Shown: positions 7,448 through 17,399, counted from the first letter of the stretch. The stretch is DNA of 64,000 nt from Leclercia sp. S52 (GCF_039727615.1 NZ_CP152474.1:2170001-2234000), one strand, 5' to 3'. Program-made: numbers and translations. Notes: a model not told the origin generated them from the sequence alone.

Positions 7448-8623
7448 ATGAGCCTGCAAAAAACCTGGGGTAACTTTCATCTGAGCGCACTGGGGGCGAT
7501 GTTCGCCTCCGTGTTGCTCGTCGGGTGCGATGACAGCGTCGCGCAAAACGCTGCGCCACAAGCACCCGCTGTCAGTGCAGCAAACGTGGTCGTGAAATCC
7601 ATCAGCCAGTGGGATAGCTTTAACGGCCGGATCGAAGCGGTGGAGAGCGTTCAGCTACGCCCGCGCGTTTCCGGCTACATTGATAAAGTGAATTACACCG
7701 ACGGCCAGGAAGTGAAAAAGGGCGAGGTGCTGTTCACTATCGATGACAGAACCTATCGCGCCGCTCTGGAACAGGCGCAGGCCACGCTGGCGAGAGCCAA
7801 AACGCAGGCCAACCTGGCGCGTAGTGAAGCGAACCGTACCGATAAATTAGTCAATACCAACGTGGTATCCCGCGAAGAGTGGGAGCAGCGTCGTTCGGCT
7901 GCCACCCAGGCGCAGGCCGACATTCGCGCGTCACAGGCGGCGGTTGATGCCGCGCAACTTAACCTCGATTTCACCAAAGTCACCGCGCCTATCGATGGCC
8001 GCGCCAGCCGCGCGTTGATTACCAGCGGTAATCTTGTCACCGCGGGTGACAGCGCCAGCGTCCTCACCACGCTGGTCTCGCAGAAGACGGTTTACGTCTA
8101 CTTTGACGTGGATGAGTCGACCTACCTTCACTATCAAAATCTGGCCCGCAACGGGCAGGGGGCGTCCAGCAATCACACGGCGCTACCGGTCGAGATTGGC
8201 CTGACGGGCGAGGAGGGGTATCCCCATCAGGGCAAAGTGGATTTTCTGGATAATCAGCTAACGCCGAGTACCGGCACTATCCGCATGCGCGCGCTGCTGG
8301 ATAACGCGCAGCGTCAGTTCACGCCGGGCCTTTTTGCCCGCGTACGCCTGCCGGGCAGCGCGGAATTCAAAGCCACGCTGATCGACGACAAGGCGGTGCT
8401 GACCGATCAGGATCGCAAGTATGTTTACGTGGTTGATAAAGAGGGCAAAGCACAGCGTCGCGATATCACGCCGGGACGTCTGGCAGACGGGCTACGCATC
8501 GTGCAGCAGGGGCTGAACCCTGGCGATAAAGTCATCGTCGAGGGTTTACAAAAAGTGTTTATGCCGGGTATGCCGGTTAACGCCAAAACCGTTGCCATGA
8601 CCGCCAGCGCCGCCCTCAACTGA
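7448..8623 (+). CDS. oqxA: RND efflux periplasmic adaptor OqxA
   Basis: OqxA is a 391-residue lipoprotein-type membrane fusion protein, the same length as the known protein. MSLQKTWGNFHLSALGAM leads to the lipobox LLVGC, so Cys27 or so should be lipidated at the inner membrane. It then shows the biotinyl/lipoyl halves (LRPRVSGYIDKVNYTDGQEV and APIDGRASRALITSGNLV), the alpha hairpin rich in Ala, Gln and Arg, and the beta-barrel (ARVRLPGSAEFKATLIDD). It links OqxB to TolC to expel quinolones, olaquindox, chloramphenicol and nitrofurantoin. oqxB follows after 24 bases in one operon. RarA is the expected activator and OqxR the expected repressor. Confidence 0.96.
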   Translation: MSLQKTWGNFHLSALGAMFASVLLVGCDDSVAQNAAPQAPAVSAANVVVKSISQWDSFNGRIEAVESVQLRPRVSGYIDKVNYTDGQEVKKGEVLFTIDDRTYRAALEQAQATLARAKTQANLARSEANRTDKLVNTNVVSREEWEQRRSAATQAQADIRASQAAVDAAQLNLDFTKVTAPIDGRASRALITSGNLVTAGDSASVLTTLVSQKTVYVYFDVDESTYLHYQNLARNGQGASSNHTALPVEIGLTGEEGYPHQGKVDFLDNQLTPSTGTIRMRALLDNAQRQFTPGLFARVRLPGSAEFKATLIDDKAVLTDQDRKYVYVVDKEGKAQRRDITPGRLADGLRIVQQGLNPGDKVIVEGLQKVFMPGMPVNAKTVAMTASAALN

Positions 8624-8647
8624 TCCCTTGACCTGAGAATCCAACCC

Positions 8648-11600
8648 ATGGACTTTTCCCGCTTTTTCATCGACAGGCCGATTTTTGCCGCCGTCCTGTC
8701 GATTCTGATTTTTATCACAGGGTTAATCGCCATCCCGCTGCTGCCGGTGAGCGAATATCCTGACGTCGTGCCGCCAAGCGTGCAGGTGCGCGCGGAGTAC
8801 CCGGGGGCCAACCCGAAAGTGATTGCTGAGGCCGTGGCGACGCCGCTGGAAGAGGCGATCAACGGCGTTGAGAATATGATGTACATGAAGTCCGTTGCGG
8901 GCTCCGACGGCGTGCTGGTCACCACCGTCACCTTCCGTCCGGGAACCGACCCGGATCAGGCGCAGGTTCAGGTGCAAAACCGCGTCGCGCAGGCCGAAGC
9001 GCGTCTGCCGGAAGACGTGCGGCGTTTGGGCATTACCACCCAGAAACAGTCCCCGACGCTGACGCTGGTGGTGCATCTGTTTTCGCCCAACGGTAAGTAC
9101 GACTCCCTGTATATGCGTAACTACGCCACGCTGAAGGTGAAGGACGAGCTGGCACGCCTGCCCGGCGTCGGCCAGATCCAGATTTTCGGCTCGGGTGAAT
9201 ACGCGATGCGCGTATGGCTGGATCCCAACGAGGTGGCGGCCCGCGGGCTGACCGCTTCGGATGTGGTCACGGCGATGCAGGAGCAGAACGTGCAGGTATC
9301 CGCCGGGCAGCTTGGCGCCGAGCCGCTGCCGAAAGAGAGCGATTTCCTGATCTCCATTAACGCCCAGGGCCGTCTGCATACCGAAGAAGAGTTTGGCAAT
9401 ATTGTCCTGAAAACGACGCAGGACGGTACGGTCGTGCGCCTGCGCGACGTGGCGCGTATCGAAATGGGGTCCGGCAGCTATGCGCTGCGTTCCCAGTTGA
9501 ACAACAAAGACGCGGTCGGGATTGGTATCTTCCAGTCTCCGGGGGCGAACGCCATCGATCTGTCTAACGCGGTGCGCGCGAAAATGGACGAACTGTCGAC
9601 CCGTTTCCCGGAAGATATGAAGTGGGCGGCACCTTACGATCCGACCGTTTTCGTGCGCGACTCCATTCGTGCAGTCGTGCAAACGCTGCTGGAAGCGGTG
9701 GTGCTGGTAGTGCTGGTGGTGATCCTGTTTCTGCAAACCTGGCGCGCGTCGATCATTCCGCTGATCGCGGTGCCGGTGTCGGTAGTGGGGACCTTCAGCA
9801 TTCTCTACCTGCTGGGCTTCTCGCTGAATACCCTGAGCTTGTTCGGGCTGGTGCTGGCCATCGGTATCGTGGTGGACGACGCCATTGTGGTGGTGGAAAA
9901 CGTCGAGCGAAATATCGAAGAGGGACTTGCTCCGCTTGCGGCGGCGCATCAGGCGATGCGAGAAGTGTCCGGGCCGATTATCGCGATTGCGCTGGTGCTG
10001 TGCGCCGTGTTTGTGCCGATGGCGTTTCTCTCGGGCGTTACCGGGCAGTTCTACAAGCAGTTTGCGGTGACGATCGCGATTTCCACGGTCATCTCTGCCA
10101 TCAACTCGCTGACGCTCTCTCCGGCGCTGGCAGCACTGCTGTTAAAACCGCACGGCGCGCCGAAAGATTTCCCGACCCGGCTTATCGATCGTCTGTTCGG
10201 CTGGATTTTCCGTCCGTTTAACCGCTTTTTCCATCGTAGCTCGAACGGCTATCAGGGGCTGGTGGGCAAAACGCTCGGCCGACGCGGGGCGGTGTTTGTG
10301 GTGTATCTGCTGCTGCTCTGTGCCGCGGGCGTCATGTTTAAAGCGGTACCCGGCGGGTTTATTCCGACGCAGGACAAGCTGTACCTGATTGGCGGCGTGA
10401 AGATGCCGGAAGGCTCGTCGCTGGCGCGCACCGATGCGGTGATCCGCAAAATGAGCGAAATCGGGATGAATACCGAAGGCGTGGACTACGCGGTCGCGTT
10501 CCCGGGGCTGAACGCGCTGCAGTTCACCAATACGCCGAATACGGGGACGGTCTTCTTCGGCCTGAAGCCGTTCGACCAGCGTAAACATACTGCGGCGGAA
10601 ATTAACGCGGAGATCAATGCGAAAATTGCGCAAATCCAGCAGGGCTTTGGCTTCTCCATCCTGCCGCCGCCGATTTTAGGGCTGGGTCAGGGGTCGGGGT
10701 ATTCCCTGTACATTCAGGATCGCGGCGGTCTGGGCTATGGCGCGCTGCAAAATGCGGTAAACACCATGTCCGGTGCGATTATGCAGACGCCGGGAATGCA
10801 CTTCCCGATCTCAACCTACCAGGCTAACGTTCCGCAGCTGGACGTGCAGGTTGACCGTGACAAGGCGAAAGCGCAGGGCGTGTCGCTGACCGATCTTTTC
10901 GGTACGCTGCAAACCTATCTGGGCTCGTCGTACGTGAATGATTTTAACCAGTTCGGGCGCACCTGGCGCGTGATGGCGCAGGCCGACGGGCAGTTCCGCG
11001 ACAGCGTGGAAGACATTGCGAATCTGCGCACCCGCAATAGCCAGGGTGAAATGGTGCCGATTGGCAGTATGGTGAATATCACGACCACCTATGGCCCGGA
11101 CCCGGTGATTCGCTACAACGGTTACCCGGCGGCGGATCTGATTGGCGATGCCGACCCGCGCGTACTTTCGTCCTCGCAGGCGATGGCGCAGCTGGACGGT
11201 ATGTCCAGGCAGATCCTGCCGAACGGGATGAACATTGAATGGACGGACCTGAGCTTCCAGCAGGCCACGCAGGGCAATACGGCGCTGATCGTCTTCCCGG
11301 TCGCGGTGCTGCTGGCTTTCCTGGTGCTGGCGGCGCTGTATGAAAGCTGGACGCTGCCGCTGGCGGTGATCCTTATCGTGCCGATGACCCTGCTTTCCGC
11401 GCTGTTTGGCGTCTGGCTGACCGGTGGCGATAACAACGTGTTCGTGCAGGTGGGGCTGGTGGTGCTGATGGGACTGGCGTGTAAAAACGCGATTCTTATC
11501 GTGGAGTTTGCCCGCGAGCTGGAAATTCAGGGCAAAGGCATTATGGACGCCGCGCTGGAGGCGTGCCGCCTGCGTTTACGCCCGATTGTGATGACCTCCA

Positions 11601-11803
11601 TCGCCTTTATTGCCGGGACCATTCCGCTGATCCTCGGCCATGGCGCGGGCGCAGAAGTGCGCGGCGTTACCGGGATCACGGTCTTCTCCGGGATGCTGGG
11701 AGTGACGCTGTTTGGTCTGTTCCTGACGCCGGTGTTCTACGTGACGCTGCGTAAGTTTGTGACGCGCGGCAAAAAAGCGGAAAGGGATGTTCTGCCCGCG
11801 TAG
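8648..11803 (+). CDS. oqxB: RND multidrug efflux transporter OqxB
   Basis: This is the inner-membrane proton/drug antiporter of the OqxAB-TolC pump, 1051 residues (known OqxB 1050). The start MDFSRFFIDRPIFAAVLSIL is the usual first membrane helix. The proton-relay segment reads VLAIGIVVDDAIVVVENVERN, with the paired Asp residues of TM4, and the second half has GLACKNAILIVEFARE with the relay Lys. Twelve membrane helices and two large periplasmic loops are present. It is uninterrupted and very close to Klebsiella OqxB. A bidirectional terminator follows the stop codon. Expression level depends on OqxR and RarA. Confidence 0.97.
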   Translation: MDFSRFFIDRPIFAAVLSILIFITGLIAIPLLPVSEYPDVVPPSVQVRAEYPGANPKVIAEAVATPLEEAINGVENMMYMKSVAGSDGVLVTTVTFRPGTDPDQAQVQVQNRVAQAEARLPEDVRRLGITTQKQSPTLTLVVHLFSPNGKYDSLYMRNYATLKVKDELARLPGVGQIQIFGSGEYAMRVWLDPNEVAARGLTASDVVTAMQEQNVQVSAGQLGAEPLPKESDFLISINAQGRLHTEEEFGNIVLKTTQDGTVVRLRDVARIEMGSGSYALRSQLNNKDAVGIGIFQSPGANAIDLSNAVRAKMDELSTRFPEDMKWAAPYDPTVFVRDSIRAVVQTLLEAVVLVVLVVILFLQTWRASIIPLIAVPVSVVGTFSILYLLGFSLNTLSLFGLVLAIGIVVDDAIVVVENVERNIEEGLAPLAAAHQAMREVSGPIIAIALVLCAVFVPMAFLSGVTGQFYKQFAVTIAISTVISAINSLTLSPALAALLLKPHGAPKDFPTRLIDRLFGWIFRPFNRFFHRSSNGYQGLVGKTLGRRGAVFVVYLLLLCAAGVMFKAVPGGFIPTQDKLYLIGGVKMPEGSSLARTDAVIRKMSEIGMNTEGVDYAVAFPGLNALQFTNTPNTGTVFFGLKPFDQRKHTAAEINAEINAKIAQIQQGFGFSILPPPILGLGQGSGYSLYIQDRGGLGYGALQNAVNTMSGAIMQTPGMHFPISTYQANVPQLDVQVDRDKAKAQGVSLTDLFGTLQTYLGSSYVNDFNQFGRTWRVMAQADGQFRDSVEDIANLRTRNSQGEMVPIGSMVNITTTYGPDPVIRYNGYPAADLIGDADPRVLSSSQAMAQLDGMSRQILPNGMNIEWTDLSFQQATQGNTALIVFPVAVLLAFLVLAALYESWTLPLAVILIVPMTLLSALFGVWLTGGDNNVFVQVGLVVLMGLACKNAILIVEFARELEIQGKGIMDAALEACRLRLRPIVMTSIAFIAGTIPLILGHGAGAEVRGVTGITVFSGMLGVTLFGLFLTPVFYVTLRKFVTRGKKAERDVLPA

Positions 11804-11820
11804 GGATGTTGCAGATAATA

Positions 11821-11850
11821 AAAAACCGCCTTCATAGCAAGGCGGTTTTT
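11821..11850. terminator. Bidirectional terminator between oqxB and oqxR
   Basis: AAAAACCGCCTT, a 6-nt loop, then AAGGCGGTTTTT: a perfect 12-bp stem with A-run and T-run. It can end oqxB rightward and oqxR leftward transcription. Confidence 0.92.
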
Positions 11851-11867
11851 TTTGCATTCAAAGAAAG

Positions 11868-12347
11868 TTAAAGGGCTTCTTTATACTTGGCGATAAGTTC
11901 AGGCACCGGATCGCAGCCGCTGGTATCGGCTTTTTTCACTTCTTCCAGCGCACTTGCCACGGTGTGGCGCGCCAGTACCTGTAACGAAGCCTGCTCCGCT
12001 TCTTCGGAGATAGACTTGAAGTACCAGCAGGCGTTAGCGCTGACTACGCAGCGGGCCGGTACGTCAGGGCGTGATGCCCACAGCTTTTTATCTTCGATGA
12101 CGGAAAGGTAGATGTCGCGCAGGGTGATCTCTTCCGCCGGGCGTCCAAGATGAATAGAGCCGTTACGGCCAAGCGTGGAGACGATAATACCGTCACGCGT
12201 GAGAGGAACCATCAGTTTGCGGATGAAGCTCGGGTTTGCTTCCAGACCGTAGGCCAGAATCGCACTCGTCGAACGTTCACCCAATTGCTCCGCCATTGCT
12301 ACGCTGAGAACCATCTGCAAAGCTGTCGGGAAGCGGTAATCTAACAT
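11868..12347 (-). CDS. oqxR: Rrf2-family repressor OqxR
   Basis: This 159-residue winged-helix regulator represses oqxAB in Klebsiella, where its loss raises efflux. The sequence MLDYRFPTALQMVLSVAMAE and SAILAYGLEANPSFIRKLM matches OqxR. Cysteines are at 100, 107 and 145, in place of the tight three-Cys cluster of IscR, so the sensing chemistry may differ. The start at 12347 is set by AGGA six bases upstream; a longer frame back to 12449 lacks a good site. It faces oqxB head to tail across a shared terminator. The reading frame is intact, so repression should be working. Confidence 0.93.
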   Translation of the reverse strand: MLDYRFPTALQMVLSVAMAEQLGERSTSAILAYGLEANPSFIRKLMVPLTRDGIIVSTLGRNGSIHLGRPAEEITLRDIYLSVIEDKKLWASRPDVPARCVVSANACWYFKSISEEAEQASLQVLARHTVASALEEVKKADTSGCDPVPELIAKYKEAL

Positions 12348-12484
12348 TTTTGTATCCTGGGTTGCGGTGAATCTTGTTCTTTTTGGCACCGCAGAGGTGA
12401 ATAAGCAATAAACAACAATATAACAAATACGGTAATTTTTTTGAAGCAATCTGCGGCATTTGCGATCGAACCCCCTGTTCCTGT

Positions 12485-13873
12485 TTAGCTATACGTGCGG
12501 TTTGGGAAGTCAACCGTCACCATCAGGCCAGCTTCTGCGGAAGTACTCAGATTTACGCTGCTGTTGTGCTGCTGCGCCACCGCTTTAACGATGGCAAGCC
12601 CCAGTCCGCTCCCGCTTTGCAATTGATTGGGATCGCGGAAAAATCGGTCGAACACGCGCTCGCGTAATTCAACCGGAATGCCGGGCCCTGCATCGGAAAC
12701 GTGTAGCTGAGTGGATTTCTCTAATGAACGAACATCCACCTGAATCCGCCCACCCTCAGGGCTGTACTTCACGGCATTTTCAATCAAATTGTCGATCAGC
12801 GACATCAGACATTCCCGGATACCTGAGACCCAAACTTCATCTTCAGCGAAGAACTCCAGCTCAACCCTGCGCTCAGAGGCTAACGGTTCCAGCGCAGCCA
12901 TTCGATCCTGGATGAGGGACATCAGCGGTACGGGCTCCATAACCGTGTCAATGCGTGCTTCACTGTGCATCATCAGCAGCAACTGATTGACGAGACGCGC
13001 AGCACGGCTATTGCTGCGAACAATCCCTGCAAGCAATTCCTGTTGGCTCTGGCTGAGTACATACGACTGCAACGCTTCCACGTTGATTCGCATCGCCGCC
13101 AGCGGTGTTCGCAGTTCGTGAGCCGCATCGGCAATGAAAACCCGCTCCCTTTCCGCGCTTTCTCGCACCCTGGCGAGAAAGTCGTTAATTGCATCCACCA
13201 TCTGGCGAAGCTCCCTGTGTTTTGGTACAGCTTTTAAGGGAGAGAGATCGTCTGGCGTGCGCAATGCAATTTCATTGACCACCTTGTTCCAGGGGCGCAT
13301 GGCAATGCGAATTGACAGCCACGCGGGGAACAGAAGAAAAGGGAAACAGACCAGCAGCGGCAGGATGTAATAGCCGCGCGAGTTCAGGTAGATAAAGAAG
13401 TTCCAGCCGCTGGCAGGGGTGAACAGGGTGACTTCCACGTCGGAGTGAGCGGATTTAAGGGTGCGGCTGGTCCAGGCTCGACCTTCACTTTGAACATGCT
13501 CCATTTCTCCGGGACGGGTGTTGGTTACCCCCACAGGTGCGCCCGCAGATGAAAAAATAACGGCACCGTTCTTGCGAACGATGAGGTTAATCGATAGTGC
13601 GGGATCTTCACCGCCGCCATAGCTTTCGCGTAACGCCTTGCTGAAGGCTTCCAGGACTTCGGTTCGCGCCTGCGGGCGCTCGTCCATTCGCTCAACCAGG
13701 GTAAAAAGCGTTTCGTAAGTCTTACTACCCGTGAGTATGGGAGGGCTGCGCAGGTCCTCCCAGAGAATGAAGGTTAAAAAAAGACTCCACAGCAGGGTAA
13801 GCAGCAGTATCTGGGCGATGATAATTCGGCGTACCAGCGTTGGGCGCCTCAGGTGATACCACACGTTTCGCAT
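12485..13873 (-). CDS. Sensor histidine kinase (QseC-like)
   Basis: This is a 462-residue inner-membrane kinase. There is one membrane helix near residues 15-38, a periplasmic domain of about 125 residues, a second helix near 168-190 and a HAMP-type linker (MRPWNKVVNEIA). The phosphoacceptor is His252 in ADAAHELRTPLAA. The ATPase boxes are NLIENAVKYSP (N), DAGPGIP (G1) and GSGLGLAIV (G2). Its start overlaps the stop of the response regulator (TAATG), so the two are translationally coupled. The signal is unknown. The adjacent divergent outer-membrane protein gene at 14753 is the most likely target. Confidence 0.9.
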   Translation of the reverse strand: MRNVWYHLRRPTLVRRIIIAQILLLTLLWSLFLTFILWEDLRSPPILTGSKTYETLFTLVERMDERPQARTEVLEAFSKALRESYGGGEDPALSINLIVRKNGAVIFSSAGAPVGVTNTRPGEMEHVQSEGRAWTSRTLKSAHSDVEVTLFTPASGWNFFIYLNSRGYYILPLLVCFPFLLFPAWLSIRIAMRPWNKVVNEIALRTPDDLSPLKAVPKHRELRQMVDAINDFLARVRESAERERVFIADAAHELRTPLAAMRINVEALQSYVLSQSQQELLAGIVRSNSRAARLVNQLLLMMHSEARIDTVMEPVPLMSLIQDRMAALEPLASERRVELEFFAEDEVWVSGIRECLMSLIDNLIENAVKYSPEGGRIQVDVRSLEKSTQLHVSDAGPGIPVELRERVFDRFFRDPNQLQSGSGLGLAIVKAVAQQHNSSVNLSTSAEAGLMVTVDFPNRTYS

Positions 13874-14550
13874 TAAGTCGTTACCTTCTGAACAGCAACG
13901 GTATCAATAACATACCCGACGCCACGCACCGTTCGCACGTAACCGTCGCCGATCTTTCGCCGCAAATTCCCCATATGCACGTCGAGCGCATTACTGAGGT
14001 TCTCTTTGTTGCCGAATATCCGTTCTTCCAGAAACCGTCGCGTTATCACGCGGTCAGCACGCAGCATCAACGTTTCAAGCAGCGCGTATTCACTGGCCGT
14101 CAGGTCTATGTGGCGTGCGCTCACCGTCACGCGACGCGTCGGCATATGAAGGAATAAGCCTCGAATTTCTATCGTCTCATTCTCGAAACCGTAACTGCGC
14201 CGCGCAAGGGCTCTTACCCGCGCCAGCAGTTCGGCGAGAACAAAAGGTTTAACGAGATAGTCGTCTGCACCTGCATCCAGCCCGCACAGGCGATCCTGCA
14301 GCGTGCCTCGCGCCGTCAGGATGATGACGGGGATGCCCTTAAGCTGCTGGCGTAAGCGCGTCATGAGGCTCATGCCGTCGCCGTCGGGCAGCCCCAGGTC
14401 GAGCAAAATAAGTTCTGGCACGCAGACGTCAAGCTGATGCAGTGCATCTTCTTTACGGCGAACCCATATAACGTCAAATCCTTGATCGGCAAGGGCGATA
14501 CGTACGCCATTGCCCAGATCCAGGTCGTCTTCGATTAGTAGAATTTTCAC
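13873..14550 (-). CDS. OmpR/QseB-type response regulator
   Basis: This is a 225-residue two-domain regulator. The receiver domain shows the acidic pair in LLIEDDLDLG, the phosphorylated Asp51 in LILLDLGLPDGDG, Thr in ILTARG and Lys in DDYLVKPF. The C-terminal winged helix reads DLTASEYALLETLML, then SNALDVHMGNLRRKIG and YVRTVRGVGYVI. It is the first gene of a two-gene operon with the kinase. The 200-base gap to the divergent MipA gene is the likely binding region. It is close to the QseB/TctD group but I cannot name an orthologue. Confidence 0.9.
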   Translation of the reverse strand: MKILLIEDDLDLGNGVRIALADQGFDVIWVRRKEDALHQLDVCVPELILLDLGLPDGDGMSLMTRLRQQLKGIPVIILTARGTLQDRLCGLDAGADDYLVKPFVLAELLARVRALARRSYGFENETIEIRGLFLHMPTRRVTVSARHIDLTASEYALLETLMLRADRVITRRFLEERIFGNKENLSNALDVHMGNLRRKIGDGYVRTVRGVGYVIDTVAVQKVTT

Positions 14551-14752
14551 ACTGGTAACTGTATCAACCGTGAATGAAGAACATCTTAAGAAAAAACGGT
14601 ATCAGGAAATCTATCCGGTTTACAGCACCCGCGCGCGCTTCAGTCTTTCTTCATTTTCGGCTCATAAGAACCTTAGGGTCAGTATTTAAAATGGGCGTTC
14701 TGGCGTTTAACCGCTTGCATCGTCACCATTTGAATCCAGAAGGACTTCTTTA

Positions 14753-15589
14753 ATGAGAAACATCGAACTGCGTCATACGTCCCCACACTTGCTCTCGGGC
14801 CGCAGTCTGAAAAACATCGTGCCGGGCGTCGTTCTGGCGTTACTGGCCACACCTGTACTGGCGGCAGAACAGAGCCAGGGTAACGTCTTAACACTGGGCG
14901 GAGGCGTTGATGTCGCGCCACGCTACTCGGGTTCGGATAAAAGCCGCGTCAGTGCGGCGCAGGTGGTGGATTACATCATGGCAAACGGCTTCTTTATCAG
15001 CACCACGCGAGGGATTGGTTACGGCAACAACATCGGCAACCTGGATTACAGCGCCGCAGTGAGCTATCGAACAGGCCGTAAAGATAAAGACGTGAGCAGT
15101 GATTCGATCAGCTCCGGCAGCGATTACCTTCGGGGTATGGGCGACATCAAAGGCTCGGCCATCGTTGTGCCTGGGCTGGGGTATAAGGTGACCGACTGGC
15201 TTCATCTGCAGCTGCAGGCTGAGGTTCCGGTTTCTGAGAGAGACAACGGTGAGGCGGTGCATTTCGGTATCATCAGCCCGCTCTATACCTCACCAAAAAA
15301 TGAGGTGACGCTGGCGCTGACAGGTAGTTGGGGATCCGACAAGTATATGCAGACGTACTATGGTGTCAGTTCCGCCCAGTCGAGCGCATCGGGATTTGCC
15401 CGACATGACGCCGGAGCCGGTATTTATGCCTGGTCGATGAATCTGGACTGGACCCACAGGCTCACCTCGCGCTGGAGCGTGCTGGCCTCAGCGGGTGCAA
15501 CGCAGTTGACGGGGGATGCGGGTGATAGTCCCATTGTTCAACGCAAAACGTCGCCCACGGGGAGTTTGAAGGTGACGTACAGTTTTTGA
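14753..15589 (+). CDS. MipA/OmpV family outer-membrane protein
   Basis: The protein has 278 residues with a long signal peptide (the cleavage site is likely after ATPVLAAE) and a barrel of alternating strands ending in GSLKVTYSF, whose last Phe suits BAM insertion. The family pattern GGGVDVAPRYSGSDKSR and FISTTRGIGYGNNIG is clear. MipA-type proteins scaffold murein enzymes or form channels, and some are induced by two-component systems on drug stress. Here it diverges from such a system, which suggests direct control. The ATG at 14753 follows AAGGACTTCTTTA. Confidence 0.85.
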   Translation: MRNIELRHTSPHLLSGRSLKNIVPGVVLALLATPVLAAEQSQGNVLTLGGGVDVAPRYSGSDKSRVSAAQVVDYIMANGFFISTTRGIGYGNNIGNLDYSAAVSYRTGRKDKDVSSDSISSGSDYLRGMGDIKGSAIVVPGLGYKVTDWLHLQLQAEVPVSERDNGEAVHFGIISPLYTSPKNEVTLALTGSWGSDKYMQTYYGVSSAQSSASGFARHDAGAGIYAWSMNLDWTHRLTSRWSVLASAGATQLTGDAGDSPIVQRKTSPTGSLKVTYSF

Positions 15590-15676
15590 GGGTTGGTTTC
15601 TTATGGATATGAGCGCGCAATAGCGATAAATTCGAGCCGCCCCGGGAAGTGGCGGACGGGCGAGGAGTGGGCGTAG

Positions 15677-15700
15677 GTCCGCTCTGAGCGAAAAGCGGAC
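15677..15700. repeat. Short copy of GTCCGCT hairpin repeat
   Basis: GTCCGCT and AGCGGAC form a 7-bp stem with a 10-nt loop in the gap between the convergent MipA and cyclophilin-like genes. It is related to the elements at 2164 and 23226. It may act as a weak terminator. Confidence 0.5.
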
Positions 15701-15777
15701 GCTGACCAGGACACCTAAGTTATGCTCAATGAAGACAAATAATGTTACTGCATCAAATTATCGAAATTGAATTGCAA

Positions 15778-16206
15778 TCAATGTGCCATCTCAAATGTCA
15801 CATCAATATTACCCGTATGCCTGAAAATCCCAACTCCAGAATGGATACGACCCACTTTCTGAAGGTTACCTATCCGTTCATTGTTCTGTTCGTACATGAT
15901 GACGAAGCTGTGGCGGGGAGCCCAGTAAACAATATCGCCCACTTCATAACCGCTGGTCTGCGTTTCGTTTGCCGGCAGGGCATCCGGGAACCGGTAGCAC
16001 ATTTCCCGTCCGTAAAGATCTTCCATGGGCAGCGTCAGCGGAAAGCGAGAGACCAGCGCCCGGGTAGTGGCATTGTCATAAAATGTTGCCGTCATAACCT
16101 GGTCACCTGCGGTGATCTTGACCCGGATACCTTCGGCCTCGGCACCTAAAGATGAGAATGAAACAGCCGTCAGGGAGGCCAGAGCAAGCATGAATGGTTT
16201 GAACAT
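15778..16206 (-). CDS. Exported cyclophilin-like fold protein
   Basis: This 142-residue protein has a signal peptide (MFKPFMLALASLTAVSFSSL, cleavage near GAEA). The mature part, IRVKITAGDQVMTATFYDNA through LPMEDLYGREMCY and GDIVYWAPRHSFVIMYEQ, fits the bacterial cyclophilin-like (DUF3830/Cyclophil_like2) fold. The residues of true prolyl isomerases are not visible. The function is unknown. The ATG at 16206 is preferred because GGAG lies six bases upstream. It is the last gene of the leftward cluster under the LysR regulator at 22273. Confidence 0.75.
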   Translation of the reverse strand: MFKPFMLALASLTAVSFSSLGAEAEGIRVKITAGDQVMTATFYDNATTRALVSRFPLTLPMEDLYGREMCYRFPDALPANETQTSGYEVGDIVYWAPRHSFVIMYEQNNERIGNLQKVGRIHSGVGIFRHTGNIDVTFEMAH

Positions 16207-16270
16207 AAAACTCTCCATTGTTTTTATATTTTCATGAATAACGGCACTAAAGCAGTGCCGTTCAGAAACA

Positions 16271-17314
16271 TTATTTATCTGATTTCAGATTGGTGTTAAA
16301 GAATGAGACCAGCTTGTCCCACGGGATGAGTTCAGTGCGGTCATACAGGTCGATACGGTTAGCGCCCTTAATCTCCACAAGTTCCTTCGGCTCTGCGGCC
16401 ATTTTGTAAGCTGTATCGGTATAGGTGCGGGATGGTGCAGCATCACCCACGACAAAGAGTATTGGTCGCGGTGAAATGGACTCGATATCGATAAACGGAT
16501 GGAAGTTCATGAATTTCGCATAGGTCGCCGGTGTTGAGCGGCGATTGTTAGATGCCACCTTACCGCGCTCCGTCTGATAAAAGTCATTGGACTCTTTACC
16601 TTCGATGAACACCGGATCGTTCTGCCCGGGACCATAAACGGGTTGCCCGGTTTCAGCGGTTTTGTAGCGTTGTTCTGCTGCAATCGCCAGGTCCTTGTTT
16701 CTCATTTCCACGGTCCGCTCATGGTTCAGACCGGTACGGAAATATTCGCCCATGTCGTACATGCTAACGGTGGCGAGCGCCTTGATGCGGGGATCCATTT
16801 TTGTCGCGGCGATGGCAAAGCCGCCGCTACCGCAGATACCTATCACGCCAATTTTTTCACGATCCACAAATGCGCGCGTTCCGAGGAAATCAACTGCAGC
16901 GCTGAAGTTTTCTGCATACACATCAGGCAGCACGGCCCCGCGCGGCGTACCCGCACTCTCACCCCAGAAAGACTGGTCGAAGGACAGTGCAACAAAACCG
17001 GCCTCCGCCATTTTTGTTGCGTAGAGGTTAGCAGCCTGCTGTCTTACTGCAGCAAAAGGATGGCCGACAATAAGGGCGTCATATTTTTTACCGGCTTCCA
17101 TATTGCGGGGAGTAAATAACGTGCCGGTAACTTCCATGCCGTAAATATTTTTGAATTTTACGGTTTCAGTCTTCACTTTATCGCTTTTATAGAAATTATC
17201 CGCACCGTGGGACATATCGGCTGCGACGGCTGTATTTGCCCCCATACCCAGAGCGACGCTCAGAATTGCCAGCGCGGCCAGGGTTTTTAATTTCCCTTTT
17301 GAATGCAATTTCAT
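16271..17314 (-). CDS. Exported alpha/beta hydrolase (dienelactone hydrolase-like)
   Basis: The product has 347 residues with a signal peptide (MKLHSKGKLKTLAALAILSV, cleavage after AVAA). The hydrolase core shows the strand YDALIVGHPF, the nucleophile elbow GICGSGG with Ser between two Gly, and an acid in ILFVVGDAAPS. The residue expected to act as the late histidine is not obvious (KGANRIDLYDR stands where GAxHxD is common), so catalysis may be altered. AGGAGG sits just before the ATG at 17314. The substrate is unknown; relatives are YcjY-like proteins. It is part of the exported enzyme cluster. Confidence 0.8.
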   Translation of the reverse strand: MKLHSKGKLKTLAALAILSVALGMGANTAVAADMSHGADNFYKSDKVKTETVKFKNIYGMEVTGTLFTPRNMEAGKKYDALIVGHPFAAVRQQAANLYATKMAEAGFVALSFDQSFWGESAGTPRGAVLPDVYAENFSAAVDFLGTRAFVDREKIGVIGICGSGGFAIAATKMDPRIKALATVSMYDMGEYFRTGLNHERTVEMRNKDLAIAAEQRYKTAETGQPVYGPGQNDPVFIEGKESNDFYQTERGKVASNNRRSTPATYAKFMNFHPFIDIESISPRPILFVVGDAAPSRTYTDTAYKMAAEPKELVEIKGANRIDLYDRTELIPWDKLVSFFNTNLKSDK

Positions 17315-17399
17315 ATTACCTCCTGAATTGGACAACGATATCAAGACTAACGGAGTGAAACATCCGGAGAACAATAAACCTCCGGACAGCAGGACCTTT

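Noticed and set aside
8723..9949. A 408-codon minus-strand frame over oqxB
   Set aside because: OqxB is intact and almost the same as known proteins; the antisense frame has no family features.
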